Part shown: positions 11,196 to 22,828 of the stretch, piece by piece
Layout: every line of letters starts with the position of its first letter
Numbering within the stretch: position 1 is the stretch's first letter
From: Naematelia aurantialba
Lineage: Eukaryota; Basidiomycota; Tremellomycetes; Tremellales; Naemateliaceae
Length of the DNA: 64,000 nucleotides
Assembly (NCBI GenBank): GCA_021527695.1
Contig: JAKFAO010000007.1
Span: 930,001 to 994,000, forward strand
Direction of reading: 5' to 3'
Notes under the pieces: model-generated
Told to the model about the DNA's origin: nothing
Databases searched by the model: none
The model's input: the letters and a program-made list of their open reading frames with translations, nothing else
Translations under genes and position numbers: made by a program

Positions 11196-14100
11196 ATGCC
11201 GCCCCGCCGTCGTGCCGCGGCCGCTCCCGCTCCCCAGGCAGTGGAGACGCCCACCTCGCGGCGGTCCACGCGGACGCTCAAACCCGAGCCATCTCCTCTG
11301 CCCGACCGCTCGCCCACCCAAACGATCGACGACGAGCGGTCCCCCAGCGGCCCTTCCAGGACCCGCGGCAAGGCTCAGACCAAGGCTCAGAACGGCGTTG
11401 CGTCACGCAGGAATGGAAGCGGAAGAGCTGGAGCACGAGAAGGAAGGGCCAGCCTGTCGCGCGTAAAGAGCGAGACGGCCGAGGGGAGCGAGTCGGACAC
11501 TCAGCGCGAGCGGCGGTTACGCAAGAGCGTGTCGTATCGCGAGATAGGGCCTGACGAGCTAGAAGACGAGGGCCAGGATGAGGATGAGCCGGAGGGGGAT
11601 GAAGATGGTCAAGGGGAGAACGACGTTGAAGAGGAGCAGGAAGAAGCCGGTGAGTCGGGATCAACTCTGTGATCGCGCTGTGCTGACAAGTTGCTCTTCC
11701 TTGCTGGTTTCTCCCACTTGACTCGACTGTACAAAATATCTTCCTCGACTCGCTGTCTTCTCCCATGACATGATATCCAATCTCGAATCTGTCGGTCCTC
11801 TTGTTGGCATTCGCGGATTCCATTCTCATCTCATCTCTCGACACATTCCTCGCTTGACATGTTTGTTGTATGGCGTTGTCACTCCAGCTCCCATAACGCC
11901 GTCTCGCGAAAAAGTCGGCTCTGGCCGCGGAGGCTTCTCCGTCAAAGGTGCTGCAGCAGCCGCGGCTCGCGCCCGATGGGCCAAGGTTCGACGTGAACGT
12001 GCAGAACGGGGGGAGGACGACGATGATGGGCCGAGTGTGAGGCGGCGCACGGGGGGCGGGGGCGGGGCCAGAAAGGGGGATGCGAGGAGTGCGGCCGTCG
12101 AGAGCTTTGAGAGTAGGTGTCTCTCGCTCGCTGCTACTTCTCGTGGTCGCCTCGGTTCCCCCAGCTTCGTATCGCATCTCAGGATTGTACTGTCCGTGGC
12201 AGGGCTGATCAGTCAGTGGACTCGACCATCACGATCAAAGGTGTCGACTACACCGTCGGCGACGACGAGCTCATCCTCGATGCCGATCCCAAGGGGGACA
12301 CCAAGGTTGATGCGGAGGGTAACCTTCTCGGTGGTGAGCCGCGGTTCTTACTGAACCATCCATCGCTGATGTCTGTATCTTTTATTTTCAACTATACTAT
12401 TCATTCCTCTATATCCCCACCTCTCCCCGATCCTTTCGTCTGTCCTCCAATATATGATGATCTCGACCATCCCTCGTGCACGTCTTCGACTGTTATGACC
12501 GCAGGCCGGGAATACAAACTCACAACATTCACTTCCCCAACTCGGCGCTCGCCGAACAAAGTCTACACACTCACCATTGATGCTGCCCGTGCATGCGGCT
12601 ATACCGACTCGTTAGCATTCCTGCGCCGTTGCCCCCAGCTCCTCAAACTGGCTTGCAACAATGACGAGAGGCAAATGTTGATTGATATCGGCCGTGTTAC
12701 GGGTAACTTGAGGAACCGGATGGTCACTATGGTCGCCATGCGGAATGTCTACAAGTTGATGGGCGCGAGAGTGGTGAAGAGTGAGTTGCCTGTCGATCCC
12801 ATGATCAGAGTCCCGGGCTAGGCGTTCGCCTCATATTGTAGCCAGGTGTCAAGGCTGACTATGTACAGATGGCAGATGGGTGACAGACGACTACTACGAG
12901 GACAAGGCGCTCGCCGAGTGCGCAGAGAACGGCTTCACTCCCGGCGCTGTCGCCCACGAAGACGAGATCATCGCCAACGCTCTGAGCTCTCTGAACCCCC
13001 AGGGCCGGCCGCCAAACAACACGGCGACGCAAGAGATCACCCGCCAAGCAGCCAACCTCACGTCGTTCTATACCCTTGGGGGACCGACGACGACTTTTGC
13101 AGGGAACGGTGCCGACCCGTTTTCCGAACACGGGCACCATGGACACGGGCACAAGCGCGCTCGTCTGAGGAACGCCGGAGTGACAGAGGAAGATTGGATG
13201 TTCCGCACAGCCGAGGAGAGCCGCAAAGTCGACGAAACGCTCCGTGCCTACCGAGAGGAGAGGTTGCAGGAGCTCGGCGGGGCAGACATGAAGGGCTGGG
13301 TATGGACGGCGGAGCAAGCGACCGCGCAAGAGGGAGAAGCGGAGACGGACGCGTTGCTCGGCCTGCCCAAGATGGAGCGGAAACGCAGTGCGCTCAGCCA
13401 GGAGGTTGTCCCTCGTCTGGAGGCTGAGGCCGAGGATGGTGCAGATGCAGATGCAGACGACGCCGACGCCGACGGCAGCGCAGACGCAGACACCGACGCA
13501 GGCGATAAAGAGGCCCAGGCTGGAGGGGACGGGCAGGCCGACGGAAACGGCGATATATCCATGTCGACAAAGCTGACAGAGGCGTCGACTGCGAATGGCC
13601 ATATGGGCAACTCGGAGGGCAAGGTCATCGTGCAGACCGCAGAGGAGACACGAGCAGTCTCGGCAGCGTTCAACTGGGGTCTCGGGAGCTGGACGCGGGG
13701 ACGCGTCAAGGCGGCCTACGAGGTGGGTCTTGTCGACGTGGCTCTAGCTCTTCGATCTAGCACCTACTCCTCCTCGTCGTGCTTTCTGTCTTCCTTGTTC
13801 CTTGCCCCCTTTCCCGTTTACTTTCTGTCTTCCTTTCATTTCCACTTTCTCCATCTTCCTTCCTTCGTCCTTCTTCCATCTTCCATCTTCCCTCCTCCTT
13901 CCTCCTCCTTCTTCCTTCTTCCTTCTTCCTTCTTCCTTCTTCCTTCTTCCTTCTTCCTTCTTCCTTCTTCCTTCTTCCTTCTTCCTTCTTCCTTCTTCCT
14001 TCTTCCTTCTTCCTTCTTCCTTCTTCCTTCTTCCTTCCTCCTTCCTCCTTCCTCCTTCTTCCTTCCTTCTTCTTCCTTCCTCCTTCCTTCTTCCTCCTTC

Positions 14101-14613
14101 CTGCTCCGTTCTCATTCTAGCTCTGACGTCCTATCCATCGTCCCACTATCTGGGGCACAGAAGCGGACCTTAAGCTGACAATGCCAGCCGCACACCCACA
14201 TGCCGCACGTACCTCTACACACGCAGCCGCTGGGCGCCACCACTGCGAGGGTATCGCATTTCCCCATCCTCGCTGCGCAGGCCGATATCCAGCACAAGAA
14301 CTTTGTCATGTCGAGCGTGACGGGGCGGGCGGCACGGGGCCTCGCTAGCGTCGAATACGTGCTCGAGACAGGGGAAGGGGAGACCACACAGACCACGCAC
14401 TTCCAGGGCGGACGGAGGGTGTGGGGCAAGCAGTGGGTGCAGGAGCACGATCGGGACCAGGACAGAGATGGGTGGCAGGAGGAGTGGGACCCGCTGAGGA
14501 TGTTTGGGTTTGCCAAAAGCCGGCCGGAGGCGATGGAGCGCAAGGTGCGGGACGCGGAGGAGTGGGCAAAGCGGGAGAGGGCGAGAAAGGCGCTCCCGGC
14601 GGTGTCTGCGTAG
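11196..14613 (+). CDS. RSC7: Rsc7/Npl6-Swp82 family chromatin-remodelling subunit
   Basis: Subunit of RSC or SWI/SNF-type nucleosome remodellers. Exons 11196-11649, 11888-12116, 12203-12333, 12505-12780, 12869-13722 and 14188-14613 keep one frame. An N-terminal disordered, acidic region contains repeated Arg/Lys clusters and an Ala/Arg block. The conserved domain follows: VDYTVGDDELILDADPKGDT, then GREYKLTTFTSPTR, YTLTIDAARACGYTDSLAFL, IDIGRVTGNLRNR, VYKLMGARVV, WVTDDYYEDKALAE. These match the Rsc7/Swp82 domain (compare REYRVRTFTLPGRG). The C-terminal exon has TQPLGATTARVSHF, EYVLE, and a basic RKVRDAEEWAKRERARKAL tail. The last intron (465 bases) carries a long pyrimidine repeat; see the separate entry. 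Confidence 0.88.
13840..14110. repeat. Polypyrimidine heptanucleotide repeat (ttccttc)n in RSC7 last intron
   Basis: About 270 bases are almost pure C/T, with a core of regular ttcttcc units at about 13905-14035 and less regular cctcctt flanks. All three forward frames stay open over much of the tract (FLLPSS-type heptapeptides), as does the antisense frame (RRKKEEG), which explains spurious long frames here. Confidence 0.95.
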
Positions 14614-14842
14614 CTGCGTAGGCGATGGTCCATGCACAGATATGTGGTGTGGCTGTGCCTGCGTATGCCTGGGTGTGCATGCCTAGAGGTGTGTGGTGCA
14701 CGAGTGGTGCAGTGCTGTAGTGTTGCAACGCGGTTACGAGATGGGGGGTTGTTCAATGCCTGAAAGGTATGTGGGCGATACATGCCAGTACACGGTGATA
14801 CATGGCGATACATGACAGTCTTGGGTCGCGTCACACCCCCGC

Positions 14843-16281
14843 TCAGCACCCTTTGAACCGCGCCCTGCGTTTCTCCATAAACGCCCGCAGACCTTCCTGC
14901 CGATCCACCGTGCCGAGCAAGGGGTCGTACAGCGCGCGCTCGAGGTCGAGAGCTTGCTGGAGCGGCAGGGCTGGGCCCGTGCGGATGGCGGTCTTGGCGG
15001 CCGTGAGCGCGAGTGGTGCTGCGGCGTCAGCTCTGCTGCGGTCTATTGCCACTCATCCTGCCCGATTTCCCGACTTCCCGGGCAGGACCTACCGGAAGTC
15101 AAGACCTGCCTCGCCAAGTCGAGCGCACCATCCAGAGCGGTCTGTCCAGGCGTAGCTGTACTTGGGCGCCGGCTCGGCCCCCGCATATAGCGATTCACGA
15201 GCCCCCACGCCTCGGCCTCGTCCGGCCCCACCCGGCGACCCGTGTAGATCATGTCCATGGCGCGTGACGGGCCGACGACGCGCGTCAGCCGCTGTGTCCC
15301 GCCGGCGCCGGGGATGATGCCGAGCTTCGTCTCGGGCAGACTGAGGAGCGTGTCTGGGCCTAACACGGGGTCAGTGCTGTCCAGACCACTCGACGAAATG
15401 CTGGTGCCAGTGTCGTCGTCGAGGATGTGGCAGCTGTAGCCGAGAATGGCTGCGAACGGGAGATGGGAATGAGGGGGGGAGTGCCCACCGGCAACGCGCA
15501 AATCGCAGCTCAGCGCCAGCTCCAGGCCGCCCCCCAAGGCATACCCATCCACCACGCCGATGGTCGGTACCCGCAGCTCCTCGAGCTCAGCCATCAACGA
15601 CCGCAGCGAGTCGAGAAACGCAGATACCGCTGTAGGAGACATGGTGCGGCGCTCGCGGAGGTCTGCACCGGCGCAGAAGATCTTGGCGTGCGCCGAGGTC
15701 AAGAGAAGGATGCGTGTTCTGTGCTGTTAATTCAAAGTCTCAACTGTAACATTCAGAGCCGAGCGTTCAGTTCAGCTAGTAGCGAGCAGCGACGCCGGGG
15801 CAGCCTGTGTCAACGGGAATGGGAAACCATGAGGAAGGTAGAAGGATAAGACGGAGAGATGGTGCTGATCAGCCGGTGCCCGTCAGTCTATTGAAAAGGG
15901 CACGACTTTCGGGGCTTGAATAGAAGCGTTGTGGTGATCAAAGAAAACCGCCTGAAGAGCCGCAACTCACGAAGGCGACGCCGAGGCTCTGGCAATCCCC
16001 TCTCGCATCTCCTACCCTGGTCAGTACGACACCACCTCACGCCACAAACGCACAGCGACCATCTGTACACTCAGTGAGTTTCTCGCCTTCTCGCGGTCCA
16101 TGGTGAGCAGCACGGCGCCCTCGAGCTCCTCGGCACGGGGGTCTGACGGGTCAAGCACGAGCGGCCGGAGATGAGCTTGGGGCGGAGGGGATGTGGACAG
16201 TGCGCGTGCATGGGGACGGATGGGACGTGGCGGGCGAATACGTCGTAGACGAAGCGAGGGTCTAGGTGGTCTCAGGGTCAT
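14843..16281 (-). CDS. Mitochondrial AUH-like methylglutaconyl-CoA hydratase
   Basis: Crotonase-family enzyme matching AUH, which hydrates 3-methylglutaconyl-CoA in leucine breakdown. The N-terminus (MTLRPPRPSLRLRRIRPPRP...ARALSTS) is Arg/Ser-rich without acids, a mitochondrial presequence. Then come the crotonase blocks ARNSLS, AKIFCAGADLRERRTMS (first oxyanion-hole strand), IGVVDGYALGGGLELALSCD (second oxyanion hole), LPETKLGIIPGAGGTQRLTR (catalytic Glu region) and RLEGLRAF-like QEGLRAFMEKRRARFKG at the end. The 15360-15488 intron must end at the TTAG in front of GCCC so that VAG joins PDTLLSLPETK; reading through adds residues foreign to the family. The exon 1 to exon 2 border (near 16020-16065) is not settled. 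Tail-to-tail with the RSC7-type gene. Confidence 0.9.
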
Positions 16282-16980
16282 AGGTGTGGAGCGTGAGAGT
16301 GGTACAGCGTTAACGGTGTACCAGTGCTGCCAAGCAGCCAGTCGACGCCGTACTGCAAGACGAACACCGGCAAACCAGCGTACCCGGCTGGCGGCGACCG
16401 CCGCTCGTACTTTGCAACCCACCTGGGCAACTGGGAGTTATTCAAGTGTCCTGATCACATCAAGGCGACAACGAGGAAGGCTGCTCAACGGCACGTAGCG
16501 AGCAGAGAGGATCCTCAGGAGATGAACGGAGAGAATGACCTGCAACGTCGCTGCCGGTACATGACGACTGTCGGGAGTGGCGGCACAGTGGGTTTGAGCT
16601 CTAGATCCGGTCTTGAGTTTGGTGCTACTGCGCGACCTATCATGGGAGTGATGAGGATGAACAGTCTGCATGTTGGTGACGGGGCTCTTGGTTGGGTCGT
16701 TGTCTCGTCGACGACATTCATGTGCTCGATGCTCGTGTTGCCCGCAGAGTCCGTCGAAGATGCCGAGGCGGAAGCAAATTAGGCAGATATTTGGGTGCCA
16801 CATTTACCTCTCTCCGCCGGAGTTTCGCGGCATTTGGCGAGTTTCGCCTGGTGCTCCCTTCTTGCTCCCTTCTCGACCTGCAGCTCTGACTTCGTCGTTG
16901 TGCATCCATCAAGTATCGGCAGCGTCAGTCACCTCTACTCTCTCTCCCCGTGGCGGGCACCATACTGACAGGTCAACAGG
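16282..16980. other. Divergent promoter region between AUH-like and ubiquitin-L40 genes
   Basis: About 700 bases. Pyrimidine-rich runs precede the ubiquitin-L40 start (16840-16960), as is common for ribosomal-protein genes. No gene recognised. Confidence 0.5.
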
Positions 16981-17795
16981 ATGCAGATTTTCGTCAAGAC
17001 GTGCGTTTCCCCTCTGACTCACCCTCTACGTCTCGCTCTTCCCTCGTCTATCTCTCCTATTACCCTCGTCGCCTGCTAGCTCGCTCTGCAAAGCGGCGCC
17101 TTGACTGACATCCACAGCCTCACGGGCAAGACCATCACCCTCGAGGTCGAGTCCTCGGACACGATCGACAACGTCAAGTCGAAGATCCAGGACAAGGAGG
17201 GCATCCCCCCCGACCAGCAGCGTCTGATCTTCGCCGGCAAGCAGCTGGAGGACGGCAGGACCCTTAGCGACTACAGTGGGTATCTTGTTATTGTGGTACG
17301 GTCTAGCTGGAGAGGCGGCCTCTGTTATGTTTGGAAAGGGGAAATGTGACTCGAGAAGCTAGAGAGAAGGATGCTGGACACGACGGAGAGGGACGGCGAG
17401 ACTGGAGACTGGAAACCGGAGACTGGAGACTGGGAATTGAAGAGAGTCCCTTGGGCCGTGCTGACCCACGCAGACATCCAGAAGGAGTCGACCCTCCACC
17501 TCGTCCTCCGTCTCCGAGGCGGTATCATCGAGCCCTCGCTCAAGGCCCTTGCGTCAAAGTACAACGTGAGCTACGTCTGACCTACCGGGTTCACGCCACT
17601 GACCCGTGCAGTGCGACAAGCAGATCTGCCGCAAGTGCTACGCCCGTCTCCCTCCGCGAGCGACCAACTGCGTGAGTCGGGCGGTCCGGGCGGTCCGCCA
17701 CCAGGCTGGGAATCATGTTGCTGATCGCAGAATAGCGAAAGAGGAAGTGCGGCCACTCGTCCCAGATCCGACCCAAGAAGAAGATCAAGAACTAG
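16981..17795 (+). CDS. UBI1: Ubiquitin-ribosomal protein eL40 fusion
   Basis: Encodes one ubiquitin followed by 60S protein eL40, cleaved after the ubiquitin Gly-Gly. Exons 16981-17000, 17118-17275, 17474-17565, 17612-17671 and 17736-17795 join in frame. The first exon is only 20 bases (MQIFVKT). Ubiquitin has [17 protein letters not shown], with Ser and Asn at positions that vary among fungi, and ends LRLRGG. eL40 starts [20 protein letters not shown] and has four zinc-binding Cys (CDKQICRKC...NC...KCG), then a basic RPKKKIKN end. The final acceptor is the AG in aatag at 17735, not the nearer CAG, since only this gives RKRKCGHSS. The 198-base second intron contains a short ggagactgg repeat. 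Confidence 0.96.
17397..17440. repeat. Short tandem repeat (gagactgga) in ubiquitin-L40 intron
   Basis: Four imperfect copies of gagactgga or gaaaccgga within the second intron. Confidence 0.75.
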
Positions 17796-18202
17796 GCTTG
17801 GTCTGGCGTGCGGCTGGCGGCGAGCGACTCGGGTTTGACAGTCGATGTATTCCTTTGCGCTCTGAGTACCGGCTGCAATCTAGCACCGAGTGATTCTGTG
17901 AACCCGAGCAGGCAGTGCTTTGATGAGGCAGACATGGCTCGATAGTGACGGGTGAAAGAGCACGCGTTGTGGTCAGGTCGTTGCAGTTATAGCGAGCACC
18001 TTGAGCCGTGCTGCCGTGGACAAGCCTTGTGACCGCACACGTTGTAGCGTGCTCGTCATTGCCGTGTACAGTACAATCGGATCCCGCCAATTCACGGTCA
18101 TTGAGTTCTAGGTGGAGGTTAGCCCGACCACAGAGCACCTGCTGTCAATTGCTTTGTTGTCTTTCGCGGCACATCCATGCCTCCGTAGTACGTCTCGCCA
18201 GG
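17796..18202. other. Intergenic, no feature seen
   Basis: About 400 bases between ubiquitin-L40 and MED6, both on the plus strand. It must hold the terminator of one and the promoter of the other; nothing specific recognised. Confidence 0.5.
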
Positions 18203-20063
18203 ATGGCTCAGCAGGCCGAGCAAGACGAGCAAGACCTCGCCCATATCCACTGGTACGTCGTCTAGTCTGACGCGTCGCCGGCTGAGCTCACGGTCGCAGG
18301 TCATGGCCCGAATTCATCGCTGTTCGTTCTCTGCCCGCTGTCCGCTGTCCACTGTGCTCTTCTCTCCCAGCTCTCCTCACCCAGCCCTCTTTGCCTGTTC
18401 ACAGACAAAGCAGACGGAGAACTCTCAGCGGTGCGGGCAGTCTGGGAGTACCTGAGCAGCCTGAGCAGTCTGAGCACTCTCGGCACTCTAGCGGTCTGAG
18501 CAGTCTGGCACTCTCGCCCTCTCGCCCTCTCGCCCTCTCGCCCTCTCGCCCTCTCGGCAGCCTGGACAGTCTGGGCAATCCCAGCAAAGTGACGAGGACT
18601 AATGAGAAGCTAGGCCAACCCGGCGCGGTCGCTCGCTACCGCTGACCTCGCGTACGTGGACGCACCTACGATCCGATGCATCTCACCTGCACCTCCACTC
18701 GCGCCTTGTTGGGGGCCTGCTGACAGTTGGACAGGATGGACTACTTTGCCCAGTCGCCGTTCTTCGATTCGAGGTCGAATAACGCCTCTCTGCGGACACA
18801 GTATCGCATCACCAACCCGTTCTTCTCTCATGCCGACGAGAAGCTGTACGTGTGCCCTCTCTGTGCGACCCCCCCCCCCCTGGCCTCTTGCCCTCCTGCG
18901 CGCCTCTCTCTGTCCCTCTCTCCTTCCGACTCTTAGCGCCGTCTCACGTCTCACCTCGTCTCCTCTGGCTTTACCTTATTCGCTGCTCGGTTTCTGCCTG
19001 CCTGTACAGTTCGACACCCTGTATGGCATCGCGAACAGGAACCCGAACGCAGCAATTCCGCTGACATTCGCACCCTCTTGCTCCTCTGCTCCGCCAGACT
19101 GCTCCCCAGCTTCACCCAAGGCTTCGAATACGTCGTCGCCCACGCCCAACCGCCCTCCCTCTTCCTGATCCACCGCCGCGAGGTGGAGCGCGGCCAGCGG
19201 GATAACGTCTCGGCTGTGTACTTTGTCCTGGACGGGAAGGTGTATCCCACCCCCACGCTGTACGATGCCATGGCGACGCGGCTTGTGAGTGTTGCGTCAC
19301 GTCTCCTCGTCGCTTGTCTCTGGTCTTTCCGGCCACCTGCCTACCGTCGCTTGTCTCTGGTCTTGCCGGCCACCTGCCTACCGTTTCTTCTCTGTTGTGC
19401 CCTGTCTCCACTTGATCCCCACCTATAATACTACATGCTCGGTCGATACCATGTCGCTGAGCCGTCTTGCTCCAATAGCAAAACGCCGCCCACCTCGTCA
19501 CGCATACATTCGCCACCCTCTCTGCAGCACACCCACCCGCCAATCCCCGAGCCACGAGTCAATGGCGTGCAGCCGCCCCCTCGACCGCCAGTGGCGATGG
19601 CGACGTGAAATCCAACAACGCCGACACCGACCCTGATGCGATGCAAGTCGATGTCTCAGAACCCAAGAAAGACGACCCCTCCACCTCTGCTGGTCACGAT
19701 AACCTTGCCGCATCGACTTCCAACACCACCACTCCAGACTGGCACCTCTTTCACGCGCTCGCGAGCACACGGAACTCGCTCGCCGCCCTCGACGCTCAGG
19801 CGCGAGCACCGCAGTTTCCCAGAGATCCGACAGACGAACTACGAGCCATCGAAGCGACGCTGAGCGGCTTCAAGCCCACCTCGTCCACTAACACTGCCGC
19901 TGGTAAAGCCGGAGGCGGTGGCGGGGGAGGAAGCGCACTATCGCCGAGTGTGAGGACGACTGGCACGCCCATGCCGCTGCCGAGTCTGGGTGGACGGGCA
20001 CCGAGCCTTGTCGGTGCGCCAGCGCCGTCTCCCCTCATCAGCTGGAACGGCACGCCTCGGTGA
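18203..20063 (+). CDS. MED6: Mediator complex subunit 6
   Basis: Head-module subunit of Mediator, bridging activators and RNA polymerase II. Exon 1 (18203-18252) gives MAQQAEQDEQDLAHIHW, and exon 2 from 18300 gives WSWPEFI, matching the family's ISW..PE start. Then come MDYFAQSPFFDSRSNNASLR (compare DYFSERSNPFYDRTCNN) and, after an intron, LLPSFTQGFEYVVAHAQPP (compare GIEYILLHAQEP), LFLIHRRE, YFVLDGKVYPTPTLYDAMATRL and, from 19479, QNAAHLVTHTFATL. The C-terminus is disordered, Ser/Thr/Pro/Gly-rich with a Gly8 run. The region between exon 2 and 18736 holds short tandem repeats, and a missing small exon or long intron there could not be resolved. Confidence 0.85.
18512..18562. repeat. 8-bp tandem repeat (ccctctcg) in MED6 intron region
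   Basis: About six copies of ctcgccct, flanked by degenerate ctgagcag repeats from 18450. Confidence 0.85.
19311..19383. repeat. 37-bp tandem duplication in MED6 intron
   Basis: Two nearly identical copies of a unit beginning cgcttgtctctggtctt and ending cacctgcctaccg, differing at one base. Confidence 0.9.
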
Positions 20064-20297
20064 AGTAATGCCACGGTGCACGCACGGCTGTTTATGGTCA
20101 TATTGGAACTAGACGTATACCATGCATACGAGATACCTGCTCATCGATTTCGACGCTCCAAGTTGGTATCTTCGCTTACATCGAGATATGCCTCGAAATC
20201 TATTTTCATGTCTATATCTAGATCCACTTCCATATCTTGATCGATGTCGATGTCTATGTCTGACTTTGTGTCCTAGGTCTGCCTGAGAGCCGTCGGG

Positions 20298-22828
20298 CTA
20301 AGCAGCGACGGCGTCGCCAAACTTCCAGTCGGCTTCAGTGGCCAGTTTTACCTTGCTCAGCACGCGCGGGCCTTGCTCGCCCTCTTCGAGGCCGTTTGCG
20401 CGCTGCCCAGGCACTGGGCTGCGCCACTTCCAGAACGGGGTGAATTGGTCGGGCTTGTGCTCGAGCTGGTTGACAAAGTTCTGCGCGAGCGTCAGCACCG
20501 GCTGTCCGCTATCCGCCTTCCGCTATCCACTGTCCACTGTCTGCGTGTACTGTCCACTGTCTGCGTGCCGTGGGAACGTCGTCGCAACATACCTCGCCAA
20601 ACACGGGGAGGAACTTGAACCCATGGCCGCTCCCGCCACTCGCGACGAACAGCGTCTCCCCGTAGCCCGGCACATAGTCGCCGACAAAGTGGTTGTCGAT
20701 GGAATCAGTGTACCAGCACAGCCGGGTGGCGGTGATGCCGATGCTCGCTAGTTCCGGGTATATTTGGCGGATGTTGCCCTTGATGGCCTCGAGCGCCTCG
20801 AGCGGGATGTTGTGGATTGGGTCCGGGGTGTATTTCGTCCGCGGGACAGAGAGCCGGCTAGCCATCCAAACCCAAACGGATCAGCCTCGGTGTCCTTGCC
20901 CGCCCGCGCCGTGCTGTGCTCATGGGGCAGGAAGGGAGGGAGCTAGAGAGGCAGCTCACGTTCCCGTCACGGGGTGCGTGTCAAAGTTGGTATACTTGAC
21001 TGCCCGGAACCCAAACTTGAGTCGACCTCCAGGCGTCGCAGGCTAGACATGTGATCAGTCCCACCCAGTCGACTATTAAACATAGAGTGATATGCTCGGG
21101 AGATGTGAGGAGACAAGGGGAAGGGAGAGAGAGGGCAGGCACTTACGAAACCACCCATGCCTGTACCTTCGGCAGTCTCAAAGCTCCAGGTACAAAACTC
21201 GTTGGGGCCGAAACGCTGGAGGAGGTCCGGCCGGTCTTTGGGGATATCGACGAACGCCACGGAACCCCCTGTTGTCTCTAGCAACCCAGCCGCCTCGGGC
21301 ACGACGGACGCCGTCCATCCGCCGCCTATAGTCATTCAGCTCAACGCCTTGTCATACAGATCAGACGCGCGTGCGTGTGGAATTTCACGTCAGAGTGACA
21401 GAAAGGGAGAGCGGCGCAGAAGGGGAGAGCGGCGCAGAATGGGAGAGGGACGCAGAAGGGGAGTGGTCCACTTACACGCGACGACGACCTTGTCTGCGCG
21501 GTGTTCCTTGCCGTCTGCAGTCTCCACCCCGAGCACTCGTTTCTCGTTCCCATCGACCGCCAGGATGAGCTTTGAAAACTTGCCGGCGACGGGATCAAGA
21601 ATGAACTTGACGCCAGCCTTCTTGGCGAGGTGCAGAGCCCACACACACGCCTTGGCCAGTATCAGCCGCTGCACCTGCACAAGCACAAGCACAAGCACAA
21701 GCACCTGCACAAGCACCTGCACAAGCACCTGCACAAGCACCTGCACAAGCACCTGCACAAGCACAAGCAAGCACGCGCGATCTGTCCCGCTGCCATTGCG
21801 GGGTGCTCACCTTGTCAGCGCGGGTGAAGCCAGCATCCCGATCGAGAAGGCCGTGGATATCGCCGCCCAACAGACCGTTGAACCGATGCAGCTTGTCTGC
21901 CCAGTGGTAACCCGGCTGCGCTTCGTCGGCCGCTTTCGCCCTCTTCAAGTCCTCTTCGTTCTTCTACGCACTTCATCAGCTATCGCCCTTTACGATTTCT
22001 CGCGTGGTGGTGATCCCGTACGAGGAGAAAGACGCGCTCGCGTCGGTTATCAGCGTCGATCCCAGCCAGACACGCCTGGTGGAAGGCGCTCAGTTTCGCC
22101 CCGATGCCCGTACGCATGAACCCGCTCTCGCTGAGCAGCTCGTCGGTCGGCTCGAGGCCGTCTGGGAGATCCGCGGGCGAGGACGCTTGGACCTCGGCGG
22201 ACCAGGCTCGCCAGATCGGTAGTGCGCTCAGGGCGAGGTCCTGGTACCTGCGGACCGAGACGTCAGCTCTCGTCATCGTACGCGATTAGACTCTCTATCA
22301 AGGGAAGGAAGGTATCAATTTGAACGGGTGCCGTAGGGGTGGGGGTCGCGACAGAAGCTCAAACAAGACGTACATCTTCCTGTCTCCGCTGGAGAAGGCA
22401 CGTCAGCTCGGTCAACAGGCGACAAGGAGACGCGACTCACTAGGTCGTGCGGAACACTTTGTTGATATCTGCCGAAGCCCCGTCGCAGCCATCATCAGGG
22501 TGGTAGAAGTTTTTGTCAAACGGCTGTCGGTCGATGACCGTCACGTCCGTGTATCCTATGTGTGTCAGTATCTTCTGCGCGGTATCGGCTCTCTAAGGCT
22601 CGAATATACAGGCTCGACGGAAAAGTCTCCAGTAGGAGAGTCCGGAGTGAGAACGGAACATTGTCCCCCACATCGAATCTCGACATCAAATCTGGACAGG
22701 GGCAGAGATGTGGAGGGATAGCAGCAACACGCCAGGCTGTTCTCACCTCGCTTGGCCAAGAACATGGCCGTCGACAGTCCAAACACGCCGGCCCCGACGA
22801 TCAAGATACTCTGCGATGGGTCCGACAT
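20298..22828 (-). CDS. FAD-dependent amine oxidase, saccharopine/pipecolate or fructosyl-amine oxidase type
   Basis: DAO-fold flavoenzyme. The N-terminal Rossmann motif is LIVGAGVFGLSTAMFLAKRG (GxGxxG). It continues with YTDVTVIDRQPF, CDGASADINKVFRTTYGDRK and YQDLALSALPIWRAW, the pattern of fungal L-pipecolate, saccharopine and fructosyl-amine oxidases. Later blocks are GVKFILDPVAGKF, ADKVVVA-GGWTASVVPE, TPGGRLKFGFRAVKYTNF, and RLCWYTDS with ASGGSGHGFKFLPVFGE. The Cys in CWYTD is the residue that binds FAD covalently in monomeric sarcosine oxidase relatives. Substrate cannot be told apart among these enzymes. The C-terminus ends DAVAA, so no SKL-type peroxisomal signal. At least eight introns; one ends inside a 12-bp repeat (separate entry). 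Confidence 0.85.
21670..21772 (-). repeat. 12-bp repeat (cttgtgcaggtg) at an intron acceptor of the FAD oxidase
   Basis: On the gene strand about five cttgtgcaggtg units followed by cttgtg triplets run directly into the exon that starts near RLILAKACVWALHLAKK. Each unit contains a cag|gtg, so each carries a possible acceptor and donor. Confidence 0.9.

Noticed and set aside
13744..14115. Minus-strand frame coding for (RRKKEEG)n
   Set aside because: It is the antisense of the pyrimidine heptamer repeat in an RSC7 intron; any 7-bp repeat without stops gives such a frame.
15360..15488. Family-foreign insertion in the AUH-like hydratase
   Set aside because: The segment is better explained as a 129-base intron with a CACTGACC branch site and TTAG acceptor, which restores the usual crotonase sequence.
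21390..21770. Minus-strand frame with (VLVQ)n at the FAD oxidase
   Set aside because: The repeat portion lies in the intron; only the part after the acceptor matches the enzyme family.
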